32,483 nucleotides of DNA. It comes from Bacteroidota bacterium (GTDB lineage Bacteria; Bacteroidota; Bacteroidia; Bacteroidales; JAAUTT01). The notes under the pieces were generated by a model. That model was not told the DNA's origin. It was given only the letters and a program-made list of their open reading frames with translations, and did not search any database. The position numbers and the translations under genes are program-made. The stretch is taken from positions 1 to 32,483 of the forward strand of contig JAJYAG010000063.1 in NCBI GenBank assembly GCA_021779665.1. The letters are read 5' to 3'. Below are positions 24,398 through 31,738 of the stretch, piece after piece. The first letter of the stretch is position 1. Every line of letters starts with the position of its first letter.

Positions 24398-24441
24398 GTT
24401 CTCCTTTCGTTCTCCTTTCGTTGTTCCTTCGTTCAGATTTC
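24398..24441. repeat. Tandem 11-bp repeat between convergent genes
   Basis: Four units in phase: GTTCTCCTTTC twice, GTTGTTCCTTC and GTTCAGATTTC. The pyrimidine-rich strand is the plus strand. It lies in the 125-bp gap between two convergent genes. Confidence 0.75.
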
Positions 24442-24477
24442 TTTCGAAGTTGGAGCGACAAATGGAAGAAAGATGCT

Positions 24478-25296
24478 TTATGGGATAATTGCCAATTCCT
24501 TCAGTATCTTCTTTGTTAACTCAATACGGTAATTATTCTGTAAGTCGCTAAAATTGTTCACAATTACATTCATTGCAAATACTTTCGGACCCGAAGCGGT
24601 TTCTACAAAGCCAACATACCAGCCAATTACTTTATGATCCCAGCAGTCGCCACTGCCTGTTTTTCCAAATAGTTTATAATCAGTACCAGTTTCGTAGAGC
24701 ATTATACTTTTAACAGCATCATTGGTATTATTGGAAATGCCGCTTAATTGATGCAAATAAAATCTTTTCAGAAAATCAATCTGTTCATTTATTGAAATCT
24801 GAAGAGAACTGCATAGCCAGTAAGAATCTAATCCGCCCGAAATATCTTTATTGCCATAGTTCAGCCTGGTTATCATCTCTTTCATTCTGACTTCGCCAAC
24901 TCTTCTGGCCAATTCCTGATAATACCAAACCGAGGAATACTTAAATGCTCTTTTCAGCGACAGGTCCTGATACCAATATTTGAAAGGCTCTCTTGCAAGT
25001 AGGTCCGAATCCATGGGATGAAGTTTGCTGTCGTATTTTATGATAAATCCGGTATCGGGAATAACTCCGGTTTCGAGCCCGATGATCGAATTAGCAATTT
25101 TGAAGGTTGAGCATGGTGAGAATCTTTTTTTGCAATGTTCCGGATTATATTGCTGATATTTATTCGTTTTTAGATCGTATATACTAAATCCACCTTCAAA
25201 ATTTCCAAATAAGGGTTTTAGATCGATAACTTCTGCTTTTTGACCAAAAGAATTAAAACTGAGTAAAATCAAACTAAATAGAAGAACCTTTTTCAT
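24478..25296 (-). CDS. Class D (OXA-type) beta-lactamase
   Basis: 272 residues with a signal peptide (about 1-18), normal for OXA enzymes. All class D motifs are present: the nucleophile in CSTFK (Ser63, Lys66, the carbamylated Lys), S-x-V as SSV (121-123), YGN (147-149), the conserved Trp of the omega region in LDSYWL (Trp160) and KTG (212-214). It should hydrolyse penicillins in the periplasm; the wider spectrum cannot be judged. BlaR-type sensor domains share this fold, but there is no membrane domain here. The unknown secreted protein gene ends 18 bp upstream, so they are co-transcribed. No mobile element is adjacent, so it looks like a resident chromosomal gene. Confidence 0.93.
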   Translation of the reverse strand: MKKVLLFSLILLSFNSFGQKAEVIDLKPLFGNFEGGFSIYDLKTNKYQQYNPEHCKKRFSPCSTFKIANSIIGLETGVIPDTGFIIKYDSKLHPMDSDLLAREPFKYWYQDLSLKRAFKYSSVWYYQELARRVGEVRMKEMITRLNYGNKDISGGLDSYWLCSSLQISINEQIDFLKRFYLHQLSGISNNTNDAVKSIMLYETGTDYKLFGKTGSGDCWDHKVIGWYVGFVETASGPKVFAMNVIVNNFSDLQNNYRIELTKKILKELAIIP

Positions 25297-25314
25297 GGGG
25301 TGATTTTTGGGTGA

Positions 25315-26085
25315 CTACAAGCTGGAAAGTAAGGACGAACTTTTTACAGGTTTTCTGTCGGGATTATGACTATCGGGTAACAAGCCCATCTGTGGTTTCT
25401 TATTTTTCTTGTACTTCCCTTCAAAGGAACAAAAGGCCCCATGCCATTCGCAGCTTTTTTCAGTTATGATAACCATTTCCGGGCTTAATTCCATGTTTAA
25501 TTCATCGCATGAAGAATCTGAATACCGGCCTTTGGATAAGTCTGTCAACTCAATCAATCCTTTTAAATAGCCAACGCAACCGTCTTCTTTACCTGTCGAA
25601 ATTTCAAAACAAAACAGGTTATCTTTAATATTTTTCATTCGGATTGAACTTTTAAAACTTACAGTGTTATTGATATTCTTGTAGTTGCCTTCCAATTGCT
25701 TAATCTCATCAGTGATTTGGACAGGATTGTCCGAATCGACTCGGGCTCTAAAATTCAAAGTTTTATCTTTTCTTTTGTCGATCCATTGTCCAACAAACGT
25801 TTTTGCATTTAATTCTCCGGTAAATCCCATTTTAAATTCAGTTTCATAATCGGGCGATTCATTTAATGTTATCCTGTTTCCATCCATTTGTCCCGATAAA
25901 AGAATTTTGGTTTTGTACTTTTCGTAGTAATAAAATCCCAGTATTTTACCATTTTCCAGGGTTAGGGTCATTTTAACGGGATAATTTTCCGATATAGTTC
26001 CGGTAAGTTCTATCAATCTTCTTCCTGATTGAGCCTGAAGATTCACTAATAACGAAATTGCAAGTAGCGTGAACAGTGTTTTCAT
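25315..26085 (-). CDS. Secreted protein of unknown function, upstream of the beta-lactamase
   Basis: 256 residues, signal peptide MKTLFTLLAISLLVNLQAQ. Residues about 25-120 form repeated beta strands (IELTGTISENYPVKMTLTLE, KILLSGQMDGNRITLNE, GFTGELNAKTFVGQWIDKR), a pattern common in Bacteroidota proteins where GxW marks a lipocalin-like or beta-clip barrel. The second part (about 130-230) repeats a similar theme (LEGNYKNINNTVSFKSSIRM, CSFEGKYKK) and has several Cys that may pair. The tail is Lys/Ser-rich. I do not recognise the family. It is first in a two-gene unit with the class D beta-lactamase (18 bp), though a functional link is unproven. Confidence 0.8.
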   Translation of the reverse strand: MKTLFTLLAISLLVNLQAQSGRRLIELTGTISENYPVKMTLTLENGKILGFYYYEKYKTKILLSGQMDGNRITLNESPDYETEFKMGFTGELNAKTFVGQWIDKRKDKTLNFRARVDSDNPVQITDEIKQLEGNYKNINNTVSFKSSIRMKNIKDNLFCFEISTGKEDGCVGYLKGLIELTDLSKGRYSDSSCDELNMELSPEMVIITEKSCEWHGAFCSFEGKYKKNKKPQMGLLPDSHNPDRKPVKSSSLLSSL

Positions 26086-26391
26086 ATTGCCTTAACGGTT
26101 AGGTTTCTGGAGTTTCCTATCTTAAATCAGGTTTTGCTATAAACATCACAAAAAAGTAATTTCCTGCTTTGTAATGGCAGGAGTAAACATAATCGTTTTG
26201 AAGGAAAAAAACAATTGTCTCAGTTGAGGTGTTTTTTAAAAATTTAATCGTAGTAAATCTTAAATTTAGTGACTATCAATCATCTACATCGGTAGCGTGA
26301 AAAAGTTTAATTTTTTCTGCAAAAAAATCATTTTCTGATGCAACCTTTTCATGGTTTTTGCATCTATATAGTTAAAGCAATCCAACATAAT
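26086..26391. other. 306-bp AT-rich intergenic region with a short inverted repeat
   Basis: No gene longer than a few codons was found. It is very AT-rich. GATGCAA (26337-26343) and TTGCATC (26358-26364) form an inverted repeat around 14 bp, about 30 bp before the small open frame at 26392; TCCTGC and GCAGGA near 26165-26180 form another weak hairpin. I could not find a convincing promoter for either strand. Confidence 0.5.
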
Positions 26392-26466
26392 ATGAAAGAA
26401 CGGTTGTTGAATTTTGTAACCATTGTGATTTTGTGGCTTATTATAGTTTTCTTAAGTGCGGCTTAA
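26392..26466 (+). CDS. Possible 24-residue single-helix membrane peptide
   Basis: ATG to TAA, 24 residues: a short basic start MKERLLNF and then a continuous hydrophobic helix TIVILWLIIVFLSAA. The charge pattern (Lys, Arg at the start, none at the end) fits an inner-membrane peptide with its N-terminus in the cytoplasm. It lies alone in a 444-bp gap and has an inverted repeat upstream; there is no Shine-Dalgarno sequence, which is normal for this phylum. Chance occurrence cannot be excluded for so short a frame. Function unknown. Confidence 0.4.
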   Translation: MKERLLNFVTIVILWLIIVFLSAA

Positions 26467-26529
26467 TCTGAATTACAAGGTTTGTAAGCTTTCCGGAAAT
26501 TAGTTTAGAGAAGTTAAATTTTCTACCTG

Positions 26530-28122
26530 TTATTTTTTGCGCCATTTTAAAATAAGAATGGCACCGAAGGAAATCAAACTCAGCAATAAAGCTATTTTCC
26601 CCGGGTAGTCTCCATGCCGTGTGTAAAATGTTAGTTTACTGTTTTTGTTCACATTTGCCACTAAAGCGCCTTTTTCCGCCCAGTCAAGGTAATTTACAAG
26701 ATCTCCTCTCTGATTTATTATTGCAGATATCCCTGTATTTGCACTCCGTGCAACACTTCGCCTCGTCTCAATAGCTCTTAACCGTGATAAATTTAAATGT
26801 TGCCATGTGCCCGTCGAATTTTTCCACCAGCCATCATTTGTAATAACAAACAAGATGTTTGCACCGGCTTTGACATAATCCGTTACATATTTGCCGTATA
26901 CCGATTCAAAACATATGATGGGTGCTACAGAAGTTGAATCAGCAGCCCGGAATGCTTCCCTGAAATTCTGGGTTCCCAGGCTGCCATATGTACCTCCTAG
27001 CTTAATTGGAAACTTCTCCAGAAATTTTAAATATCGCAAAAGGGGCATCTTTTCAACTCCGGTAACAAGTTTCGATTTGTGGTAAATTTGAACATTATCT
27101 GATGAGTCAACCTGAATGGCCGAGTTGAACCGATCTTCCCAAAGGTGTGTAGTATCGTTTTTGCGGGCGGTGTACGAGGGCTTTTCTTTGGGCAGATATT
27201 CTTTTTGGGTTTCGGCACCTATAACAAATTTGATTCCGGGATTTTTTTTCAGAAATTGCTTAATACTTATAACAGAATTACTTTCAAGTATTTTACTTTC
27301 TTGATTCTTCCCGAGAATGGCTGTTTCGGGTCCGATAAAATAATCGATATCTCCATTGTTTGCTTTTTCAGCTTCATTTAAAATAACCCTTAGCTGATCG
27401 CCGGGAGTCAGATTGCCGAACTTTTCCTCGTAAGGATCTATATTGGGTTGAATTACTGCTACTTTTACCGGATTCGGAATCTCCCGATAGTTGTAATACA
27501 TTTGAAGGGAAAGAAGCGACGGAAGTAAAAGCAAAACAATAATGCCGGTTAACCTGAGTCCTATTGACTTTAAAGATTTGCTGCTTATAAAAACCCTGAA
27601 AGCTTCTGCAACTCCAATATTTATAAATAATATCCAAAGCGATCCTCCTAAAGTTCCGGTATATTCGTACCATTGAACGAGCTCTGTCATATTTCCGAAT
27701 ATGTTTCCCAGATTAAACCAGGGCCATGAGATCTCGGTTCTCATATAAATATATTCGTACGAGAGCCAATAGGCTATAAGAATTAACCAGCCTGCTTTTA
27801 TTTTCAGTTTGCTTTTCGAAATGTGAAAAAGCCAGAAAACAATAGCCATCCAAAATGAGTTGAAGCTCAATAAAGCTATCGCTCCCGGAATTGATGCATA
27901 TCCTACCCACCATGCAGCAGTAACGTTCCAAATAATAAAACTGAGCCATGACAACCAGAACAGGCTCCCGCTTTTTGAAGTTTCTGCAGAGGCCAGGTCG
28001 TTTTCAAGTATCAACAGCGGCACCAAAGCAATAAAAATAACCGCCGGAAATATATTCCATGCAATACCTGACAGTATTCCGCTTGAAAGGGCTAAAAATA
28101 TTCTTTGATGCTTACTGTACAT
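26530..28122 (-). CDS. lnt: Apolipoprotein N-acyltransferase
   Basis: 530 residues. The N-terminal third (about 8-210) holds several membrane helices, then a nitrilase-type domain (about 218-500) in the periplasm. The catalytic triad is visible: Glu266 in IGPETAIL, Lys349 in IYHKSKLV, Cys404 in PIICFESVYG, followed by FVITNDGWWKNSTGTWQH and the final membrane helix (KIALLLSLISFGAILIL). It transfers the third acyl chain from phospholipid to the N-terminal Cys of lipoproteins, the last step of lipoprotein maturation; the lipoprotein encoded at 8294-9217 would be a client. It is divergent from the phosphate porin gene, 210 bp away. Confidence 0.95.
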   Translation of the reverse strand: MYSKHQRIFLALSSGILSGIAWNIFPAVIFIALVPLLILENDLASAETSKSGSLFWLSWLSFIIWNVTAAWWVGYASIPGAIALLSFNSFWMAIVFWLFHISKSKLKIKAGWLILIAYWLSYEYIYMRTEISWPWFNLGNIFGNMTELVQWYEYTGTLGGSLWILFINIGVAEAFRVFISSKSLKSIGLRLTGIIVLLLLPSLLSLQMYYNYREIPNPVKVAVIQPNIDPYEEKFGNLTPGDQLRVILNEAEKANNGDIDYFIGPETAILGKNQESKILESNSVISIKQFLKKNPGIKFVIGAETQKEYLPKEKPSYTARKNDTTHLWEDRFNSAIQVDSSDNVQIYHKSKLVTGVEKMPLLRYLKFLEKFPIKLGGTYGSLGTQNFREAFRAADSTSVAPIICFESVYGKYVTDYVKAGANILFVITNDGWWKNSTGTWQHLNLSRLRAIETRRSVARSANTGISAIINQRGDLVNYLDWAEKGALVANVNKNSKLTFYTRHGDYPGKIALLLSLISFGAILILKWRKK

Positions 28123-28207
28123 AAATAAATTTTGCCGAATAGTACAAATATTCCTTCACATTTGAAAGTTTCCTTGTACCTGATCTGGTTTGTTTTTCAA
28201 AGCCTAC

Positions 28208-28229
28208 GTTAATTCAATGTTAACCCAAT
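28208..28229 (+). promoter_or_regulatory. 11-bp direct repeat upstream of the phosphate operon, candidate PhoB/PhoP site
   Basis: GTTAATTCAAT and GTTAACCCAAT are adjacent and agree at 9 of 11 positions. Direct repeats on an 11-bp period are the arrangement bound by PhoB/PhoP regulators. A -7-like TTCCTTTG lies at 28298-28305 without a TTTG -33 box, as expected of an activator-dependent promoter. Distance to it (about 70 bp) is greater than usual, so this is tentative. Confidence 0.35.
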
Positions 28230-28332
28230 ATCAATATAGTCTTTCAATGCTCTTAAAAACTTAAGATTGGAGTAACGATGAGTTAAAGCGCCGGTATTTC
28301 CTTTGTACTGTGATTAAATGAAAAACTGATAT

Positions 28333-29634
28333 ATGAAACTTGTCTCATCCAAAAGAATCCTCTTATTAACATCTGTTTATTTTATTGCTGGAATACAATT
28401 TTTAAAAGCCCAGGAAAATCCAGGCACCGACACTATAACTCAAACTCTCGAAAAAGTACAGTCCGAGCTTCAGCTCATGAATCGTTTGAAAATTACGGGC
28501 TACGTTCAGGCTCAGTATCAAAAGGCTGATACGGCCGGTATTGAATCATTCGCGGGCGGTAATTTTGGCACTAATCTCGATAGCAGGTATACGGTTCGCA
28601 GGGGCCGTTTTAAACTGGCCTATTCAAACGAATTATCGCATTATGTTATTCAGGTGGATGTTACCGAAAAGGGATTAGGTATTAAGGACGCATATGCAAG
28701 CTTTACCGAACCCTGGTTCAAATCAGCAACATTTACAGGAGGTATTTTCGACCGCCCTTTTGGTTACGAAATTTCGTATTCATCCAGCAGCCGCGAATCT
28801 CCCGAAAGATCCAGGGTTTATCAGACACTTTTCCCCGGAGAACGTGAGGTAGGAGCCAAATTAACGCTTTTGCCTCCAAAAGCTTCCCGTTTTTACTTTT
28901 TCAAAATCGAAGGTGGATTGTTTAATGGTAGTGGACCAACCGCTGTTGAATTTGATAGTTATAAGGATTTTATTGGTCATGTCAGTTTTTTTAAAAATAT
29001 GATGAACGAAAGTATAAGTCTCAGTGGAGGTTTATCTTATTACAATGGTGGCTGGAGACAAAATACAAAATATGTTTACAGAATGGCAAATTCAGGTTTC
29101 GTAAAAGACTCAGCTAAGATTGGCGATAAAGTTAAGCGCGAATACTTTGGAGTGGATGCTCAGGTAAGTATTGTCAATAATCCTCTTGGAATTACAACTC
29201 TGCGGGGAGAATATATTCAGGGACAGCAGCCGGGAACATCTGCGGGTTCCATTAGTCCTTCTGTTCAACCTTCGGGCGATGCTTATATCAGAAATATACA
29301 GGGTGGTTACTTCTACTTTCTTCAGAATATCCTGAAAACTCCAAACCAGCTGGTATTCAAATACGATTGGTACGATCCGAATACAAAAGCCAGTGGAAAC
29401 GAAATTGGACTTGCCGGTTCGAATACTTCGGCAGCTGATGTAAAATTCACCACCATAGGCTTAGGCTGGATTTACCGATGGAATAGTCAGATAAAGATTA
29501 CTGCATATTACGATATCGTTAAAAACGAAACCAGTAACGCTATTGCGGCCATTGAAAAAAACAACACTGTTAAAACCTGGTCGAAGGACAGAAAAGACAA
29601 TGTTTTTACACTCCGACTTCAATATAAATTCTAA
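28333..29634 (+). CDS. OprO/OprP-type phosphate-selective porin
   Basis: 433 residues. Signal peptide (LLLTSVYFIAGIQFLKAQ), a short coiled-coil segment (TITQTLEKVQSELQLMNRLK, about 37-56), then a barrel that begins KITGYVQAQYQK with the family pattern YTVRRGRFKLAYSNELSHYV and FDRPFGYEISYSSSSRESPE, and ends in the C-terminal strand DNVFTLRLQYKF with terminal Phe as needed for BAM insertion. It should form a trimeric outer-membrane channel for phosphate or similar anions. pstS follows after 47 bp, and pstC and pstA are on the same strand, so outer- and inner-membrane phosphate uptake are encoded together. Confidence 0.92.
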   Translation: MKLVSSKRILLLTSVYFIAGIQFLKAQENPGTDTITQTLEKVQSELQLMNRLKITGYVQAQYQKADTAGIESFAGGNFGTNLDSRYTVRRGRFKLAYSNELSHYVIQVDVTEKGLGIKDAYASFTEPWFKSATFTGGIFDRPFGYEISYSSSSRESPERSRVYQTLFPGEREVGAKLTLLPPKASRFYFFKIEGGLFNGSGPTAVEFDSYKDFIGHVSFFKNMMNESISLSGGLSYYNGGWRQNTKYVYRMANSGFVKDSAKIGDKVKREYFGVDAQVSIVNNPLGITTLRGEYIQGQQPGTSAGSISPSVQPSGDAYIRNIQGGYFYFLQNILKTPNQLVFKYDWYDPNTKASGNEIGLAGSNTSAADVKFTTIGLGWIYRWNSQIKITAYYDIVKNETSNAIAAIEKNNTVKTWSKDRKDNVFTLRLQYKF

Positions 29635-29681
29635 AAATACCTTAATAAAGAAATTTTTGTAAAACATTAAAATTTTTGAAT

Positions 29682-30512
29682 ATGAAGAAATTAATTTATT
29701 TATTCATCGCAATTTCGGTAATAAGCACTTATGCTGTTAAAGCCCAGAAAGTTGTATGTAAAATTAAAGGCAGCGATACCGTTTTGCCTCTGTCGCAAAA
29801 AGAAGCTGAAAATTACATGAAGAAAAATGCCGGATCGTCTATAACAGTCACGGGTGGAGGTTCAGGTGTAGGATTGTCGGCTATTATGAGCGGCACTACC
29901 GATATAGCACAAGCTTCCCGTTCGATGAAAATGGACGAAAAACTTAAAATGCAGGAAGCCGGCAAAGCATTCAAGGAAGTTATTATTGCTTACGATGCTT
30001 TGGCGGTTGTTGTACACCCGTCGAACAAAGTAAGCCAGTTAACCCGCGAACAGCTCGAAGGTATTTTTACCGGTAAAATTACCAACTGGAAAGAAGTTGG
30101 TGGAGCCGATCTTAAAATAATTGTTTACTCCCGCGAAACAAGCTCAGGTACATACGAGTTCTTTAAAGAGCACGTAATGAACAAAAGGAATTATGCATCC
30201 TCTGCTTTGTTAATGCCTGCCACCGGAGCAGTTGTACAGTCGGTAAGCCAGACTCCGGGTGCTATTGGTTATATCGGTTTAGCTTATATCGAGAAAAATG
30301 TTAAGCCTTTAAAGGTTTCTTACGATAAAGGTAAAACAGCAATAGCCCCAAGCGTGGAGAATGCAAGAAACAAAACTTACCCGGTTACCCGTCCGCTGTA
30401 CTATTATTATCTTGTAAAATCGGAAAAACAGGTGAAACCCTTTGTGGATTATATTCTTAGCCAGGAAGGGCAGCAAACTGTTTTAAAAGAAGGTTATGTA
30501 CCTGTTAAGTAA
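29682..30512 (+). CDS. pstS: Phosphate ABC transporter substrate-binding protein PstS
   Basis: 276 residues from the ATG at 29682 (a TTG two codons upstream is not needed). Signal peptide LIYLFIAISVISTYAVKAQ. Phosphate-binding elements: IKGSDTVLPLSQ, VTGGGSGVGLSAIMSGTTDI, SRSMK and SRETSSGTYEFF, with the core ITNWKEVGGADLKIIVYSR and GAIGYIGLAYI. It binds phosphate in the periplasm and delivers it to PstCA. Short form of the family, usual for Bacteroidota. Parts of it (ITNW, GG, IGY) recur in the insert of PstC encoded 20 bp downstream. Confidence 0.95.
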   Translation: MKKLIYLFIAISVISTYAVKAQKVVCKIKGSDTVLPLSQKEAENYMKKNAGSSITVTGGGSGVGLSAIMSGTTDIAQASRSMKMDEKLKMQEAGKAFKEVIIAYDALAVVVHPSNKVSQLTREQLEGIFTGKITNWKEVGGADLKIIVYSRETSSGTYEFFKEHVMNKRNYASSALLMPATGAVVQSVSQTPGAIGYIGLAYIEKNVKPLKVSYDKGKTAIAPSVENARNKTYPVTRPLYYYYLVKSEKQVKPFVDYILSQEGQQTVLKEGYVPVK

Positions 30513-30532
30513 AAAATCATATTTGAACTGCC

Positions 30533-31738
30533 GTGCGAAAAAATAAGAAAATTAAGGAAAAAGCAGTTGAAGGAATTTTATTTACAAGCAGCACCATCAC
30601 CAGTATAACGGTGCTGCTTATTGTAATATTTTTATTTAAGGAAGGCCTTGGTCTTTTTAAGACAAGCCCTTATGAAGCCAATCATGTGTTGGCAGTTCAT
30701 AAGGATAATCCTGTGAAAAATCTTACAGCCCATCAGGTGAAAGATATTTTCGATCAGCAGATTACTAACTGGAGCCAATTGGGTGGAAAGAATGATACAA
30801 TCCTTTTATTATCATTTGGCGAATTGACAAACTACACCACCGAGGCTGAATTGGGTGCTTCCTTTGAGTTTGTTCCTCATAAAATAGATTCTATAATTTC
30901 GGCCAATCAAAATATTATTGGGTATTTCCCTGATAAATATTTTCCGAAGGATTTTAAAGGGACAATCCTGAAACAGGAGAACGTATCGCTTTCGAGTTTT
31001 TTAAATGGAAGAGAGTGGATACCGACAGCATCACCAGCCGCCCAATTTGGAGTTTTACCGCTTATTTTAGGAACCCTTTGGGTGAGTTTGGGTGCTATTT
31101 TATTAGCTTTACCCATTGGTCTGGCAGTTTCTATTTATCTGGCCGAAGTAGCAAGTATGCGTCTCAGGAATTTTTTAAAACCTGTTATCGAATTATTGGC
31201 AGGCATTCCATCGGTAGTTTATGGTTTTTTTGGTTTGGTAATTCTTGTTCCGTTTATTCGCAACACTTTTAATCTGCCGGTTGGCGAAACAGCGCTTGCA
31301 GGTATGATTATTCTTGCAATTATGGCTTTGCCCACCATTATTACTATTTCGGAGGATGCATTACGTACAACTCCTGTTTCACTTAAAGAAGCTAGTCTGG
31401 CGCTTGGAGCCTCGCGCTGGCAAACCATGGTGAGGGTAACAATTCCCTATGCCATGTCGGGCATTACTACTGCATCAATTTTAGGCATTGGCAGGGCAAT
31501 TGGTGAAACCATGGCAGTTTTAATGGTTACCGGAAATGCTTCGGTAATGCCAACCACTGCATTGGAACCTGTTCGCACAATTCCTGCAACCATTGCAGCC
31601 GAACTGGGTGAAGCGCCTTTTGGCGGAGCTCATTTCAAAGCCTTATTTGCATTGGGAATAATCCTTTTTTTAATCACACTCACCTTCAACCTGATTGTTG
31701 ATTATGTGAAGATGCGTCGCAAAAAATTAATGAGTTAA
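30533..31738 (+). CDS. pstC: Phosphate ABC transporter permease PstC with PstS-like periplasmic insert
   Basis: 401 residues from the GTG at 30533; typical PstC is about 290-320. TM1 is at about 15-38. Residues about 46-152 are an insert before the conserved EWIPTASPAAQFGVLPLILG region: HVLAVHKDNPVKNLTAHQVK, DIFDQQITNWSQLGG and NIIGYFPDKYF, which parallel PstS (VVVHPSNKVSQLTREQ, GIFTGKITNWKEVGG, AIGYIGLAYI). The permease core follows with the EAA-type loop (ASLALGASRWQTMVRVTIP). The insert lies in the periplasm between TM1 and TM2. The core is complete and should be functional in phosphate import. The stop overlaps the pstA start (TAATG). Confidence 0.95.
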   Translation: MRKNKKIKEKAVEGILFTSSTITSITVLLIVIFLFKEGLGLFKTSPYEANHVLAVHKDNPVKNLTAHQVKDIFDQQITNWSQLGGKNDTILLLSFGELTNYTTEAELGASFEFVPHKIDSIISANQNIIGYFPDKYFPKDFKGTILKQENVSLSSFLNGREWIPTASPAAQFGVLPLILGTLWVSLGAILLALPIGLAVSIYLAEVASMRLRNFLKPVIELLAGIPSVVYGFFGLVILVPFIRNTFNLPVGETALAGMIILAIMALPTIITISEDALRTTPVSLKEASLALGASRWQTMVRVTIPYAMSGITTASILGIGRAIGETMAVLMVTGNASVMPTTALEPVRTIPATIAAELGEAPFGGAHFKALFALGIILFLITLTFNLIVDYVKMRRKKLMS

